A stretch of 64,000 nucleotides of DNA from Coffea arabica (lineage: Eukaryota > Streptophyta > Magnoliopsida > Gentianales > Rubiaceae), in contig NC_092316.1 of NCBI RefSeq assembly GCF_036785885.1, positions 49,299,001-49,363,000 of the forward strand, given 5' to 3'. A model generated the notes under the pieces. That model was given only the letters and a program-made list of their open reading frames with translations, did not search any database and was not told the DNA's origin. Positions 10,629-22,095 of this stretch are shown here, one piece after another (positions within the stretch are counted from its first letter, which is position 1; every line of letters starts with the position of its first letter). A program made the position numbers and the translations under genes.

Positions 10629-11228
10629 TATAAATAACAAACTATAAACGGTTTATGAAGTAGATAATGGGAAAATTTTAAATTTTAAATTTGACTGGTG
10701 ATAGGGTTGGTTATAACCCACTACTTTTTATGTATGAAAATAAATACAAAAATTTAGAAAAAGAATGAGAAATTTGGAAGCAATTGAGAGGCTCTCTCCT
10801 AAAAACCCACTTTGTAATACATATAGATATAAATAACAAACTATAAACGATTTATAAAATAGATAGTGGAAAAGTTTTAAATTTTAAATTTGACTGATGA
10901 TAGGGTTAGTTATAATCCACTATTTTTTATGTATTAAAATAAATACAAAAATTTAGAAAAAAGAATGAGAAGTTTGGAAGCCATTGAGAGGCTCTCTCCT
11001 AAAAACCCACTTTGTAATACAAATAGATATAAATAATAAACTATAAACGGTTTATAAAGTAGATAGTGGGACAGTTTTAAATTTTAAATTTGACTGATGA
11101 TAGGGTTGGTTATAATCCACTACTTTTTATGTATTAAAATAAATACAAAAATTTAGAAAAAATAATAAGAAGTTTGGAAGCCATTGAGAGACTCTCTCCT
11201 AAAAATTCACCCTGCAATACATAGATAG
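10629..11228. repeat. Tandem repeat, three units of about 200 bp
   Basis: Units begin TATAAATAACAAACTATAAA or a close variant at 10629, 10828 and 11028, and end with a block containing GAGAGGCTCTCTCCTAAAAA and AATACA. The units are very similar to one another, the third slightly more diverged at its end. The array lies between the Helitron-like region and the large LTR element. Confidence 0.88.
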
Positions 11229-11359
11229 AGATAGATTATAAGAGACGAAAATAATTCTATTTATGTAATTAAGAAGAAGAAGGTTAGTTTGTACAAACTC
11301 TCACGTACCTCCTCTCCCTGAATGAAGGTAGGATGCAGTTTATGTAATTAAGAAGAAGG

Positions 11360-13110
11360 TGATAAGTGACTAATTTACGTAATAATTGAATGATATTTTA
11401 TGTTATTTTTAGTCACTTTGGTTATATTATTGGAAGAAAATGAATAATTTTGGCTATAATTGGTGAAAAAAAATGTTCTTAAGTGATTAAATCGGGTTTT
11501 TATCACTTTTGACTTGCATTTTATGCATTTTTGACAACTTTGACACATTTTAGTATTTCGGTTATAACTTGAGCTATAGTGATCGGATTGAAATGATTCT
11601 TGAACTAATTTGAATATAAGAGATAGATATACAACTTTGGTGAAGACATCGAAATCCAGTTCTAAGGTTTTCTAGGTCAAAAAGCCAAATTACAATAGCC
11701 AATTTATATTGGTCGAAACTGAAACAGGGCATTGAGCAGTCAAGGGTATTCTAGTCATTTCTCAGCCTACATAAATCCAAATGAGGTGATTCTTGATGCA
11801 TTGGAAAGCTAACTCAAAGAGTTACAAGTTTTATGTTTTAGTCAAGAGTTAAATCAACTTCTATCATCAAGAAAAGTTCTATTGAAATTGAGGCAAAATC
11901 GGAGTAAAGCTGGAAATTGAACAGAAATTACACAAAAGGTCACTGTAGTAATCCAGCCGGAACTTGGCCTGATTTATGGCCGGATTGTGGTCAGAAAAGG
12001 CTGCTCTCTACGCGGACAACTTGTTTTCACCTCCAACAAGTCACATGTAATGCTAGACATGTAATAGCCACTTTGCAGCTATAAAAGAGAGGTGTAAACC
12101 TCATTTCTTGACCATCTTTTACCTTTATATAGCCAAAACCATTGCAAGATTGAAGGAGAGACTAATGGGAGAAAGCTTGGAGTCTGCAGAAATATAGTTC
12201 TTCCATTTTCTGAGTGTTAGGTTAGTATAGTATAGGATAGTTAGTTAGTTAGTTCATCCATCTTGTTTATTAGTTAGATGAAGAACAGGTTGGAGGATGA
12301 AGAAGGCAAGGAGATCAACTCATGTGACAAGAGTTACATTCCTTTCCAACTCTTTATCTTTTGTACTTAATTCCAAATTTAGTTAATATACAAGTTATGG
12401 ATTTATATATTATTATGTGTTTCTAAAGTTTATGCCTTGGGTTTGCTTGAACTTTCTATGATTGCTAGTATTTATTATTTGGCTATTTGATGCCATTATT
12501 TTGAGCAAGTTATTTAGCACTTTAGCTCTTTAAAATCATGATTAATCTAGTACCATTGATTGTGATTATCTAAGGTGTTATTTCTGTAATGAAAATTGAG
12601 ATTTAACACTGGTTCAAGAAGTGTTAAACATAGGGAGTACACTTACGAGAGTAGAGGTGCACCTATGTGATTTTAGTGATTAATTTCATATAATTTCATT
12701 GAAGAAATGAACTTGTAGCTAATTTCATAACCATGAGAATAGGTATGGATTAGTTATAAGTATAGTTGATTCACTACGAAAGTAAGTTTTATATACATAA
12801 GGAAATTACACCATAACTAGCCTAGATAGTAGTATTCAATGATCTAAATATAGCACTTGCATGAGTAGTTAGGGATACCATAACCTAAGGAGCTTTCATT
12901 TGTTATTTTGAATAAGTTCAGTAGGTTTCATTTCTTATAATTCATTGATAGTCTAAATAATAGAGAAGCTTTAGTAGTGCCGGTAATTGTTCAATCTTTC
13001 TCGTGGGATCGACCCGATATATACCTAAACTACTAGTTGACCTGTATACTTGCAGTGAAATGGGTGTAAATCAAATTTTTTAACTTGTACGTATACCAAA
13101 ATACCTATCA
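11360..13110 (+). repeat. 5' LTR of the non-autonomous element
   Basis: About 1.75 kb, TG…CA. The part from 11786 onward aligns with 17550-18886. It ends …ACCTATCA six bases before the primer-binding site. Confidence 0.82.
12080..12087 (+). promoter_or_regulatory. TATA box of the 5' LTR
   Basis: TATAAAAG lies in the middle of the LTR and is followed by AGAGGTG and leader-like sequence. The matching site in the right LTR (near 17847) reads TGTAAAAG, a changed TATA core. Confidence 0.55.
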
Positions 13111-13116
13111 AGTTTT

Positions 13117-13133
13117 TGGCGCCGTTGCCGGGG
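13117..13133 (+). other. Primer-binding site (tRNA-Asp)
   Basis: TGGCGCCGTTGCCGGGG is the exact complement of the 3' end of plant tRNA-Asp(GUC). It lies six bases after the LTR end. This primer is typical of Athila/Tat-group Ty3 elements. Confidence 0.85.
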
Positions 13134-13353
13134 AAGATTTAGCAATATCGGTGTCAAGAGCAACTTTATTAGTTTAGGCATTTTATTAGTTGTTTAGTGT
13201 GTGTTGATTGAGTCTGATTAGTATTAAATGTTATTTTCTTTTATTTTTGTGTTTTATGTGTGAATTACCTATTCTTCTTACTAATCTTGCTCTTAAGTTG
13301 TTTAAAAGCAATTTTATTTAATAAGGAGGGTAGGTCAATTTGGAGGACAATGC

Positions 13354-14404
13354 TTGAGAAGTGGAAGATTGGCAATAGATGGTTATCAAGTGCAAAGCTC
13401 CTTCAATAGAGGTAACCAAGAAATTACTGAAGGTGTGTCTTTTGAAGATGGTTTGAAGTGCTTAAAGGCAAAATTTGATGTAATTATGTTACAAGTTCAA
13501 ATGGACACAAGTAGGCATGAAATTGAGCAAGGGAGGAATGTTAATGCTTTTAATCCTTATTATGTGATTTGTGACTTGTGTGGAGGTTATCATGCTATTA
13601 ATACATGTATGCAAGTACAAAATGTGGATTATTATGATGAATTAGGGCATTACAATTCTTATTTTGATTAATATGGTGATAATTTGAGCAATTCTCCTAC
13701 TCATGGTTGGGATAATCAATGTGCTTATAGTAATTCTTCATTCTTTTACGATTACCAACCTGAATGTGTCCAATATGAATCAAAAATTATCTTGAGAGTT
13801 AGCAATAGAAAGGGTAGCTAATGATTCTAAACCATCTTGGGAGTTAGCTATAGAAAAATTAGCTAATATGACTTCCGACCATTTTGATAGGATTAAGGAA
13901 AGGATAGATGAATTAGCTTCTCACTTTGATAGAATACATGAGCAATTGAATGCATTGTGTGAAGTTATTTCTTCTAACAATTTGCAAACTGATCCTAGCA
14001 TGAATGGTGGGAATGTTGTATGTGAAAATGGATTGCATTTTGATGAAAATGATGAATCTCAATTGTGTTTCAATGAGCAAATGCCCATTTCACATGATAA
14101 TATCTTTGGAACTAACCTTGAACCTCAAGAGGTGAGTTTTAATGACTCATTTTTCACCCCTCTTGAGGAGTGTATTGAAAGTATAGATTCTAAAGGTATT
14201 GTTGCCCAAGATATCCTCATTGCATTTCCTTTGGTAAGTTCTCAAGTGGTGCATATTCAAGGTAATATCTATGAAATACTTGGAATAGGTAAGTCACTTC
14301 CATTTCTCACATTATTAGAATATGTGACTCATGTGATCGAATCACCTTTTAATGATTCACCACGTCCTAAAACGGTGGATTATTCGTTAACTAAACCTCC
14401 TTGA
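13354..14404 (+). pseudogene. gag-like frame of the non-autonomous element, degenerate
   Basis: The first open part (13354-13671, 105 aa) ends in a C-x2-C-x3-H-x4-C knuckle (CDLCGGYHAINTC), the form seen in Athila/Tat-type gag proteins. It stops at a TAA (13669-13671), although the same frame continues to about 13780. After a frame change near 13780 and an in-frame TGA near 13796, the text resumes and runs to the TGA at 14402. This second part (open from 13868, 178 aa) contains repeated helical phrases: ELAIER / ELAIEKLAN twice and HFDRI twice, which suggests a coiled coil. The C-terminal half (…LEECIESIDSKGIVAQDIL…) is not recognised. Together the parts were probably one gag-like protein of about 350 residues. 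Confidence 0.6.
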
Positions 14405-14449
14405 AAAATGAGGTGATATAGTCAAGTTAATGACTATAAAGAAGCGCTT

Positions 14450-14467
14450 GTTGGGAGGCAACCCAAC
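14450..14467 (+). other. Perfect 6-bp hairpin in the LTR element interior
   Basis: GTTGGG-AGGCAA-CCCAAC lies directly after the gag-like stop. The surrounding phrase (GAAGCGCTTG…GGGAGGCAACCCAA) recurs in many plant Ty3 elements at this place. Its role in RNA packaging or translation is only a guess. Confidence 0.5.
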
Positions 14468-17400
14468 GATTTCTTGTTTTTAGTAGCTTTTAGTTGTTTG
14501 ATTAGTATTTTTGTGTGTTTTATAGGTGGCAATGGCAAGAGTTCATGCAAATTGTTTCAAGTGCAAAAGCACTTTTAAGAAAGCAGAAAATGAGTTTTCT
14601 TGTTCATTTGATCCAATTCATGCATTTAAAGTGCTTTATGCTAATATTATATTAATGCTTAATTTCATGATATGAGGTTAAGTCAGTCATTTGCATGAAG
14701 TTGAAGTGCATTCAAGTGTTTAAATATGTTTATGACTTATTCGCACTCTTTTGACCATTTGAGCACTATCATGTGCATTGGAAGTGTCGAGGGGGCTATT
14801 TGATCCAAGAACCTCAACCCTCAATTTGCATTCTACATGTTTTTTATTTATTTTGAGGTGTTGAGATTCATGTTTAAGTCACTTTCCATGTGTGTGAAGT
14901 GTTGAATTGTTAACAATTTCATTGTAGAGCACGAATTGGAGAGTGTGTTTCAAATTGGGGTCAAATTGAAAATTTCAGAAAGTTCATAAATAAATGCAAA
15001 ATCAATGGATTCGAGCTCGGATCCACTTCTGCAATCAAAGATTTCTGAAGCAAAATCCGGCTAGAAATCTGACCAATTTTTGGCCGGATTCACCGCCGGA
15101 TATGCAAGGGACAAGAAAAAATGTTTCTACCAGCAATCCCTCCACGAATCCCTCCAATTTCTGGCCGAATATGAACAGTAACCAGCATAAGAGGAATCCG
15201 TGAACAGATTTCTCACATTTCTTCCTACTTCCTTCTTCAACCTACACACACACTCACACCTAAAACATACACTACTCACTAAACTCACTCTTTTCACCAT
15301 CCAATCTTTAAACCAACTATACCAAAACACTCCCCTTTTACTTGAGAGATGATTTCATAGCTAAAACTTCTTCAAAAACAAGTCTAAATTCGGATTTGAA
15401 CTTGGCAAGAACAAGGGTTTCAAATTTTTGAACTCTCTATTTGAGGCCGAATTGGAGTGAGATTTTTGGGGGCTTCTTCACCATTTGCATCCATAATCAT
15501 CAACAAATAAGTTTGAGGTAACAAATCTTCACCAAATGTTGTCATTTGAATTTTGCCATTTACCACTTTTTTCTAATTTTTGGGTAATTTCGATTTTTTT
15601 TTTCATTTTGTGAAGTTTGGTGCTTTACATTGTGCTTATTAAGTTTATTGACGATTATTGGTGATGTTTAACTCATGGGTTTGTGATTATTTTGTGCATT
15701 TTTGCTAATTTTATACTTAATTTGGCTTGGTGACAAAGTTGCATATTAAGTGGCCAATGTAGCATTTTAATTAGCTTTGTGGGAGTTTATGATATTCATG
15801 TGAGTAATTTAGATTATCTAATAAATGAAAAGGTGTTTGGTTGAATGATTTCTTGAATTCTTAGGTAATTCTAAAAGAAGAGGTGAATTGAAAATGGTCT
15901 TAATTGAGGAAATTCATAAATGCACTTATAATCCATGTGGTTCAATGGTTTTTAGTATTTCATGAGTTCTCAAGAAGGTCATTTATATTTTGACTTGGTG
16001 TGTTTGCTTCCATTTTGAGATTACTTTTGTACTTGAGGGGACTTGGTCATTGATGACAAAACATATCAATGGGACTTACTTTGTTCAAGATGGTGGGCTT
16101 ATTTTGTGAAATTAGCTTCCCTTTGCTTTGGATACTAATGCATATATTTGATTAGCAAAGATTAACTCATTTCATGTTTTTATCACTTGAACATTGTATG
16201 GTTCCACATGCTTGATCCCTTTCCCCTTTTCCCTTGATTTGCATGTTTTCTTCTTGTTGATTGCAACCTTTTATTCTTAAGAAGTTGTTTTATTTTGATT
16301 TTGTCTTTTTCAGGGTGCATTAATTGAACTCTCCATTCTTTCTCAAACAAAGTTGAAAATTCATCACTTGGCCATGGATTTGGATAGCGCAAGTAATTAG
16401 GGGAGTATTACTTTCTCTTCTTTTCGTTATTTTTCCTTTCTCACATTGAGGACAATGTGAAGTTTAAGTGTGGGGGAGGAAATATTTGAACTTGCATTCT
16501 AATGCCATGTGATGATATTTTGTGGATTCAAATGCTTAGAAATGTTGGAATTGTGCTTGAAAATTTTGCCATGTGGATAATTTGCTTGAAATTGGGTTTG
16601 TTGGCAGGGAGTTTCGTCCATTTATAAAGGAAAACTCTGTCAAAATTTTTCTAAAATCTTTTCCAATATGTCATTATGGTCCAAAATTCTTCAAATTTTT
16701 GCATTTTTATTCAAAAAATGGCTAATTTGTTCCAACTTTAAATGTCTAAATCTTCCATTTGTTGAAACATTATATGTATTCTGGAAGATTTAATCCTCAT
16801 TTGACTTGGAAATGTTCATTATGCAATTAAGATTTTTACATTTTAGAAAGTATATCCAGTACAATAGAGAAAATTATGCCTATAATTTTGCATGTTTAAT
16901 GAGATTTCTCCTCTTTACTTAATTTTTCAAATAAGTGATTGATATAATTGATAAAAGGTTATATTCCTCATTTGATTATTTTTATATAATTTTCTATGAG
17001 GGAAAATCTATTTATTTTATAAAAAAAAAAGAGAAAAGAAAGTAAATAAAAAAGTATTCCACTCCAATGATTCTTGTACCGAGTAACCGGGGATTGGCAT
17101 TTACAAATGTCGATTTTCGCATAAAAAGGTATTTGAATTACGAGTATGCATAGCAATTTAAATAAGTAAAATGTTGAGTAACCAGAGATCTTTACCTAAA
17201 AGTGTCGATTTTCACGTAAAAAGGTATTTTCACTATTTAAGTAAAAAAATCAAGTGTGAATAAGTCCCTCTTAGTTGTAGAATTCTTGATAAAAAGATGA
17301 TTATAGAAGGAAAGCTGTAAATTGACTATGTGATTTGCTTACTTGTGAAATTAGGATATGGTGAGAGATTAAGTTTAACTTGTTGAATTTAGAGCATAAT

Positions 17401-17549
17401 TATCTTTCCTTTACTTGATATTATGAGTATTTAGTGTAAATTGAACAATTGTATATTGATTGTTTTCCAAGACATGAGGAATTAAATTTGAAAAAGTACA
17501 TATATTGTTTCACCTCTTGAGAAATTAATATTGTTTCCAAGACAAATGT
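14468..17549. other. Non-coding interior of the LTR element
   Basis: There are about 3 kb without a credible reading frame. Landmarks are GCCGGATT-rich phrases at 15050-15110, which echo phrases in the LTR near 11960, and a GAGGACAATGTGAAGTTTAA box followed by GTGTGGGGGAGGA at 16448-16480. Short duplicated phrases occur near 17090-17225 (…AAAGTGTCGATTTTC / AAATGTCGATTTTCGC). Confidence 0.6.
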
Positions 17550-18886
17550 GTGATTCGTGATGCATTGGAAAACTAACTCAAAGAGTTACAAGTTTTATGT
17601 TTTAGTCAAGAGTTAAATCAGCTTCTATCATCAAGAAAAGTTCAGTTGAAGTGGAGGCAAAATCGGAGTAGACCTGGAAATTGAACAGAAATTGCACAAA
17701 AGGTCACTGTAGCAATCTGGCCGGATTTATGGCCGGATTTCTGGTCGGATTGTGGTCAGAAAAGACTGCTCTCTACGCGGACAGCTTGTTTTCACCTCCA
17801 ACAAGTCACATGTAATGCTAGACATGTGACAACCACTTTGCAGCTGTAAAAGGGAGGTTTAAATCTCATTTCTTGACCACCTTTTACCTTTATATAGCCA
17901 AAACCATTGCAAAATTGAAGGAGAGACTTACGGGAGAAAGTTTGGAGTCTGCAGAAATATAGTTCTTCCATTTTCTGAGTGTTAGGTTAGTATAGTATAG
18001 GATAGTTAGCTAGTTAGTTTATCCATCTTGTTTATTAGCTAGATGAAGAAGAGGTTCGAGGATGAAAAAAGCAAGGAGATGAACTCATGTGACAAGGGTT
18101 ACATTCCTTTCCAACTCTTTATCTTTTGTACTTAAATTCCAATTTTAGTTAATATACAAGTTATGGATTTATATGTTATTATGTGTTTCTAAAATTTATG
18201 CCTTGGGTTTGGTTGAACTTTCTATGATTGCTAGTGTTTACTATTTGGCTATTTGATGTCATTATTTTGAGCAAGTTATTTAGCACTTTAGCTCTTAAAA
18301 TCATGATTAATCTAGTACCATTGATTGTGATTATCTAAGGTGTTATTTCTGTAATGAAAATTGAGATTTAGCACTGGTTTAAGAAGTGTTAAACATAGGG
18401 AGTACACTCACGAGAGTAGAGGTGCACCTATGTGGTTTTAGTAATTAATTTCATGTAACTTGTAGCTAATTTCATTGAAGAAATGAACTTGTAGCTAATT
18501 TCATAACCATGAGAATAGGTATGGATTAGTTATAAATATAGTTGATTTACTATGAAAGTAGGTTTCATATGCATAAGGAAATTACAGCATAACTAGCCTA
18601 AATAGTAGTATTCAATGATCCAAATATAGCACTTGCATGAGTAGTTAAGGATACCATAACTTAAGGAGCTTTCATTTGTTATTTTGAATAAGTTCAGTAG
18701 GTTTCATTTCTTATAATTCCTTGATAGTCTAAATAATAGAAAAGTTTTAGTAGTGCCGGTAATTGTTCAATTTTTCTCGTAGGATCGACCCGATATATAC
18801 CCTAAACTATTAGTTGACCTGTATACTTGCAGTGAAATGGGTGTAAATTGGATTTTTTAACTTGTACGTATAGCAAAACCCGGTCA
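17550..18886 (+). repeat. 3' LTR of the non-autonomous element, 5'-truncated
   Basis: This copy aligns with 11786-13110, with scattered substitutions and small indels such as an extra phrase near 18460. The first 426 bp of the LTR and the expected polypurine tract are missing, so a deletion has joined internal sequence to the LTR at about 17550. Confidence 0.82.
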
Positions 18887-18891
18887 GAAGG

Positions 18892-19919
18892 TTTTGTTAC
18901 AAACCCTCTCTTTTCCAGCCACAAATAAATTAGACTTTGTAATTAAGAAGAAAGTTAGTTTGTACAAACTCTCACTCCCTCCCCAGAAGGTAGGATGCAG
19001 TTGCATCACGCTATGCATCAAACTCCACCTAACTCCCACCTCTCCTGAATGTAAGGATGCAATTATGAGAGGGGGTTTTTATTCGTTGATAAACACAAGT
19101 TTTGACTCCTTCTTTTAATATTCTAAATATAATAAAAAAAGTTACCAAACAAATCAAATTAACTTCTCATTGATGCATTGTTTCATCAAAATTCAATCTA
19201 AAATCATGATGGTATTCTTTTGTTCTTGAGTGGGTCTCTTTCGTCTTTTTAGATTTATGCTATATTACGGGTGAAGATTCACCGGATTTTCAATAAATCC
19301 ATGAGAGATTATTTCTAAAAGAGCTCCATTGAATCCGGTATCAGATATAGAACCAATTCCTATAATTATGAATCTATATGAGATTATTCATGCCATGCAT
19401 CAACCAACTTAACATCTACAAAAATGTATGCTATCAACCAACTTAACATCTACATGTACCGCTGTGTCATGAACTCATGTTGTAACTTAGTAGCGGTGGG
19501 AAAGTTGGCTTGCGTGCCCTCTAATAAATCAGAGGGAGGACATAAAGAAAAAGAGATAAGTGCTCCTAAACTACTTGTAATCAACTATTTCTGCTACTTA
19601 GCAGCTTGCTATGTCTATATCTGTTGTTATGCTTTGTTAACTCATATCTTAAGTTGCTATTGTTTTCTGAAATTTGGATTGTTCTACTCTCACAAGCGTT
19701 TGATTAGTACAAAAAGCTGGATTGTTCTGAAATTTGTATGTTTTTTTTTCTTTAAAGCAAGACTGTACAAGACCCGAAGAAGAATAAGTAGCAGATAGAG
19801 AGAGGCATTCAGTTAGTGCTACAAAGTCAAACAGAATTTTCTATAAATCTTTCAATTTTTGGTAAAAGAAATCACATAAGAATTTAGTATTAAATGTTGA
19901 TTATTTCACCATTAGCCAA
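18892..19919. other. Non-coding stretch with a copy of the flank repeat
   Basis: No gene. The text at 18937-19010 (AATTAAGAAGAAAGTTAGTT … GGTAGGATGCAG) repeats 11262-11336 on the other side of the LTR element, so the insertion went into locally duplicated DNA. A small 23-bp direct repeat (CATCAACCAACTTAACATCT or one-base variant) occurs near 19397 and 19433. Confidence 0.5.
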
Positions 19920-21565
19920 ACTCAGAAAAATCAACTATGCACTGCAAAGTTCTCCTTAAACTTAAATGGTTCACTGGTGGGATACTTTTCAAGCTCTCGT
20001 GGATTGAGAGACAAGGGGATCCAGTTTCTCCATACCATTTTCTCTTAGCTATGGAAGTGTTCTCTTAATTATTTGATGAAGCTGTTCATAACTCCCAATT
20101 TCTTTATCAGCCAAAATGTCAACCTCTTGGTATCTCTCATCTAACTTTTGCAGATGACTTATTTTTACTCTCTACTGCTAATGTTACTTCAGTGACGATT
20201 ATGAAGTCAGTGCTCCTGGAATTTACAAATCTTTCAGTTCTCACTTCAAATCTGAATAAGAGTGAAGTGTTTTTAGCAGGAGTTAGTGACGAATTAGGAG
20301 CTCAGCTATGCCCCATGCAGAGAGGCTCATTTCCAGTTAGATATCTTGGCGTGCCCTTAATCAGCACAAGGTTATCTGTTTCTGATTGTGCGCTGTTGAT
20401 TGAGAAGGTTCAGAAGAAGGTGAGAGGCTGGAATTCAAAGCTAATAACATATGCTGTTAGATTGCAGCTTGTGGAGTCTGTTTTACTGAACTTACAGATT
20501 TATTGGAGTAGCACATTCTTGATTCCAAAAACAGTTATCAAGAAAATTGAGGCTGTCGTCACTGCTTTCTTATGGAAAGGGACTCCTACAGCTAAGACAG
20601 GGATCAAAGTTAGTTGGCAGGAGATGTGTAAACCAGTCAAGCAGGGAGGATTGGGAATAAAGCTCTTATCATGAAGCAAATTTGGAATACAGCTCTGAAG
20701 AAAGACTCTCTGTGGATTGCCTGGGTTCACATTGTAAAGCTCAAGAATAAATGTTTTCAGGCAACACCAATTCCCAGTGATTGCTCATGGTACCGAAGGA
20801 ACCTACTTCAACTCCGGTCAGCTGCTCGTCCCTACATCATTTCAACCATTATCAGTGGTGACTGGTGAGGACACATTCCTATGGCATGATAACTGGCATG
20901 CTAGGGGCGCTCTCCTCAACTACTGTGGTCCAGATATTGTTAGGCAATATGGAAGCTCCCTACACGCAAAAGTATCTTCTATTATCCAACATGGAGTATG
21001 GATGCCGCCAACTGGGAGTAGGAGAACTGCTGCTGTAGTGGATTTCATACAGTACTTACCCCCTACTGAATATTTGGATCCCTCCAATAAAGAATCAGTT
21101 AAAGTGGATGGTTAGCACTTCCGGGATTTTCACCACTAAATCTGCTGTGGAGATTCTGAGACCCTCGTATCCAAATGTGGAATGGTATCATTTGGTCTGG
21201 TTTAAAAACAATATTCCTAAACATTCGTTCATATTATGGATGTTGTGTCGGGATAGACTTAGCACCCAAAATTGATTCCAAAAACGGGGGATTGTTGATG
21301 ATGACAGATGTGTTCCATGTAACACAGGTGTTGAAACTGCTGATCACTTATTCTTCAATTGTATCTATTCTGCATGTATTTGGACCAGAATACAAGCTGC
21401 TTGCCTAGTGTATCGTGGTGGCTGAATCATCATTTAAAGAGGAATTCTTTTGGTACAGTGATTATGAAGCTTGCTCTTGCAGCAGTGATTTACCATGTAT
21501 GGAAGGAGAGAAATGCCCGCATTTTCAGTAACAAATTAATTGACTGAAGCTGACATCCTAAGTTC
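19920..21565 (+). pseudogene. 5'-truncated plant LINE (L1-type) relic: RT and zf-RVT regions
   Basis: The segment starts within the reverse transcriptase. RQGDPVSPYHFLLAMEVFS (about 20010-20067) is followed by FADDLFLLSTA (about 20150), the catalytic F/YADD motif. Next come the LGVPL box (20348) and the region …KVQKKVRGWNSKLI… through …GGLGIKL (20674). Past a stop at 20672 and several frameshifts come …FLWHDNWHARG… (20877) and the Cys/His-rich zf-RVT region (…IPKHSFILWMLCRDRLST… to ETADHLFFNC, 21215-21360). It ends with …YHVWKERNARIFSNK (to about 21540). An in-frame stop also falls near 20067. The domain order is that of plant L1-type LINE ORF2. A poly(A) run at 22080-22095 may be its tail. 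Confidence 0.85.
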
Positions 21566-22095
21566 AAGAATCATGCAAATCAATGGTACAAGATTCAACA
21601 GACCTCCTACAAACTATCATGTCACATGCAACATGCGCCACATTTCTAAGCCTTTCAAATGAATCATCAACACAACACTCATCCTACATCACATAGAATA
21701 TGTCCAGTATGTGGGCTTTCCAGATGATGGAATATCCTCCAAGAAGTAAGACTTGGGGTTCTTTTCTTACAAAAATAAATGTGAAGCCGTAGCACGATAG
21801 CTTGAAAGATGTCAGTAGCATGAAGATTAATAGACCTCCGCATTAGTATATTTGCGTACCCAAAAGTTCATGGGGACAAGGATTCGTGAGTGAACAACCT
21901 GATCCAAAAGACTGATACAAGAGGTGATTATTATGCAGGGATGATTATTGGTTCTATTTACTTATCAGGAGAAAAGATAAAATACCCAGAGAAGCATTAT
22001 AGAAGAGCTTAAATATACTTTCAACACACCTGTGGTGTCCTAGAATGTCAAAGGAGAGAAATAAAACGAAGAGTTTGCCAAAAAAAAAAAAAAAA
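21566..22095 (+). other. Possible LINE 3' region with poly(A) tract
   Basis: Non-coding sequence between the last LINE-like codons and a 16-base A run (22080-22095). A terminal A tract fits a LINE 3' end. No flanking target duplication was identified. Confidence 0.4.

Larger units (their letters stand above)
11360..18886 (+). mobile_element. Non-autonomous LTR retrotransposon (LARD / TR-GAG type), nearly complete
   Basis: The element is bounded by a 5-bp target duplication GAAGG (11355-11359 and 18887-18891). It starts TGATAAGTGA and ends …GGTCA. A long 5' LTR (11360-13110) matches 17550-18886 at the other end, but the right copy lacks the first 426 bp or so. A primer-binding site for tRNA-Asp follows the 5' LTR. 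The only coding sequence is a broken gag-like frame at 13354-14404; there is no protease, RT or integrase. The purine-rich text GTGTGGGGGAGGA near 16469 and the GCGCTTGTTGGGAGGCAACC region are typical of the interior of Athila/Tat-type Ty3 elements, so it was probably mobilised by such a relative. Confidence 0.85.
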
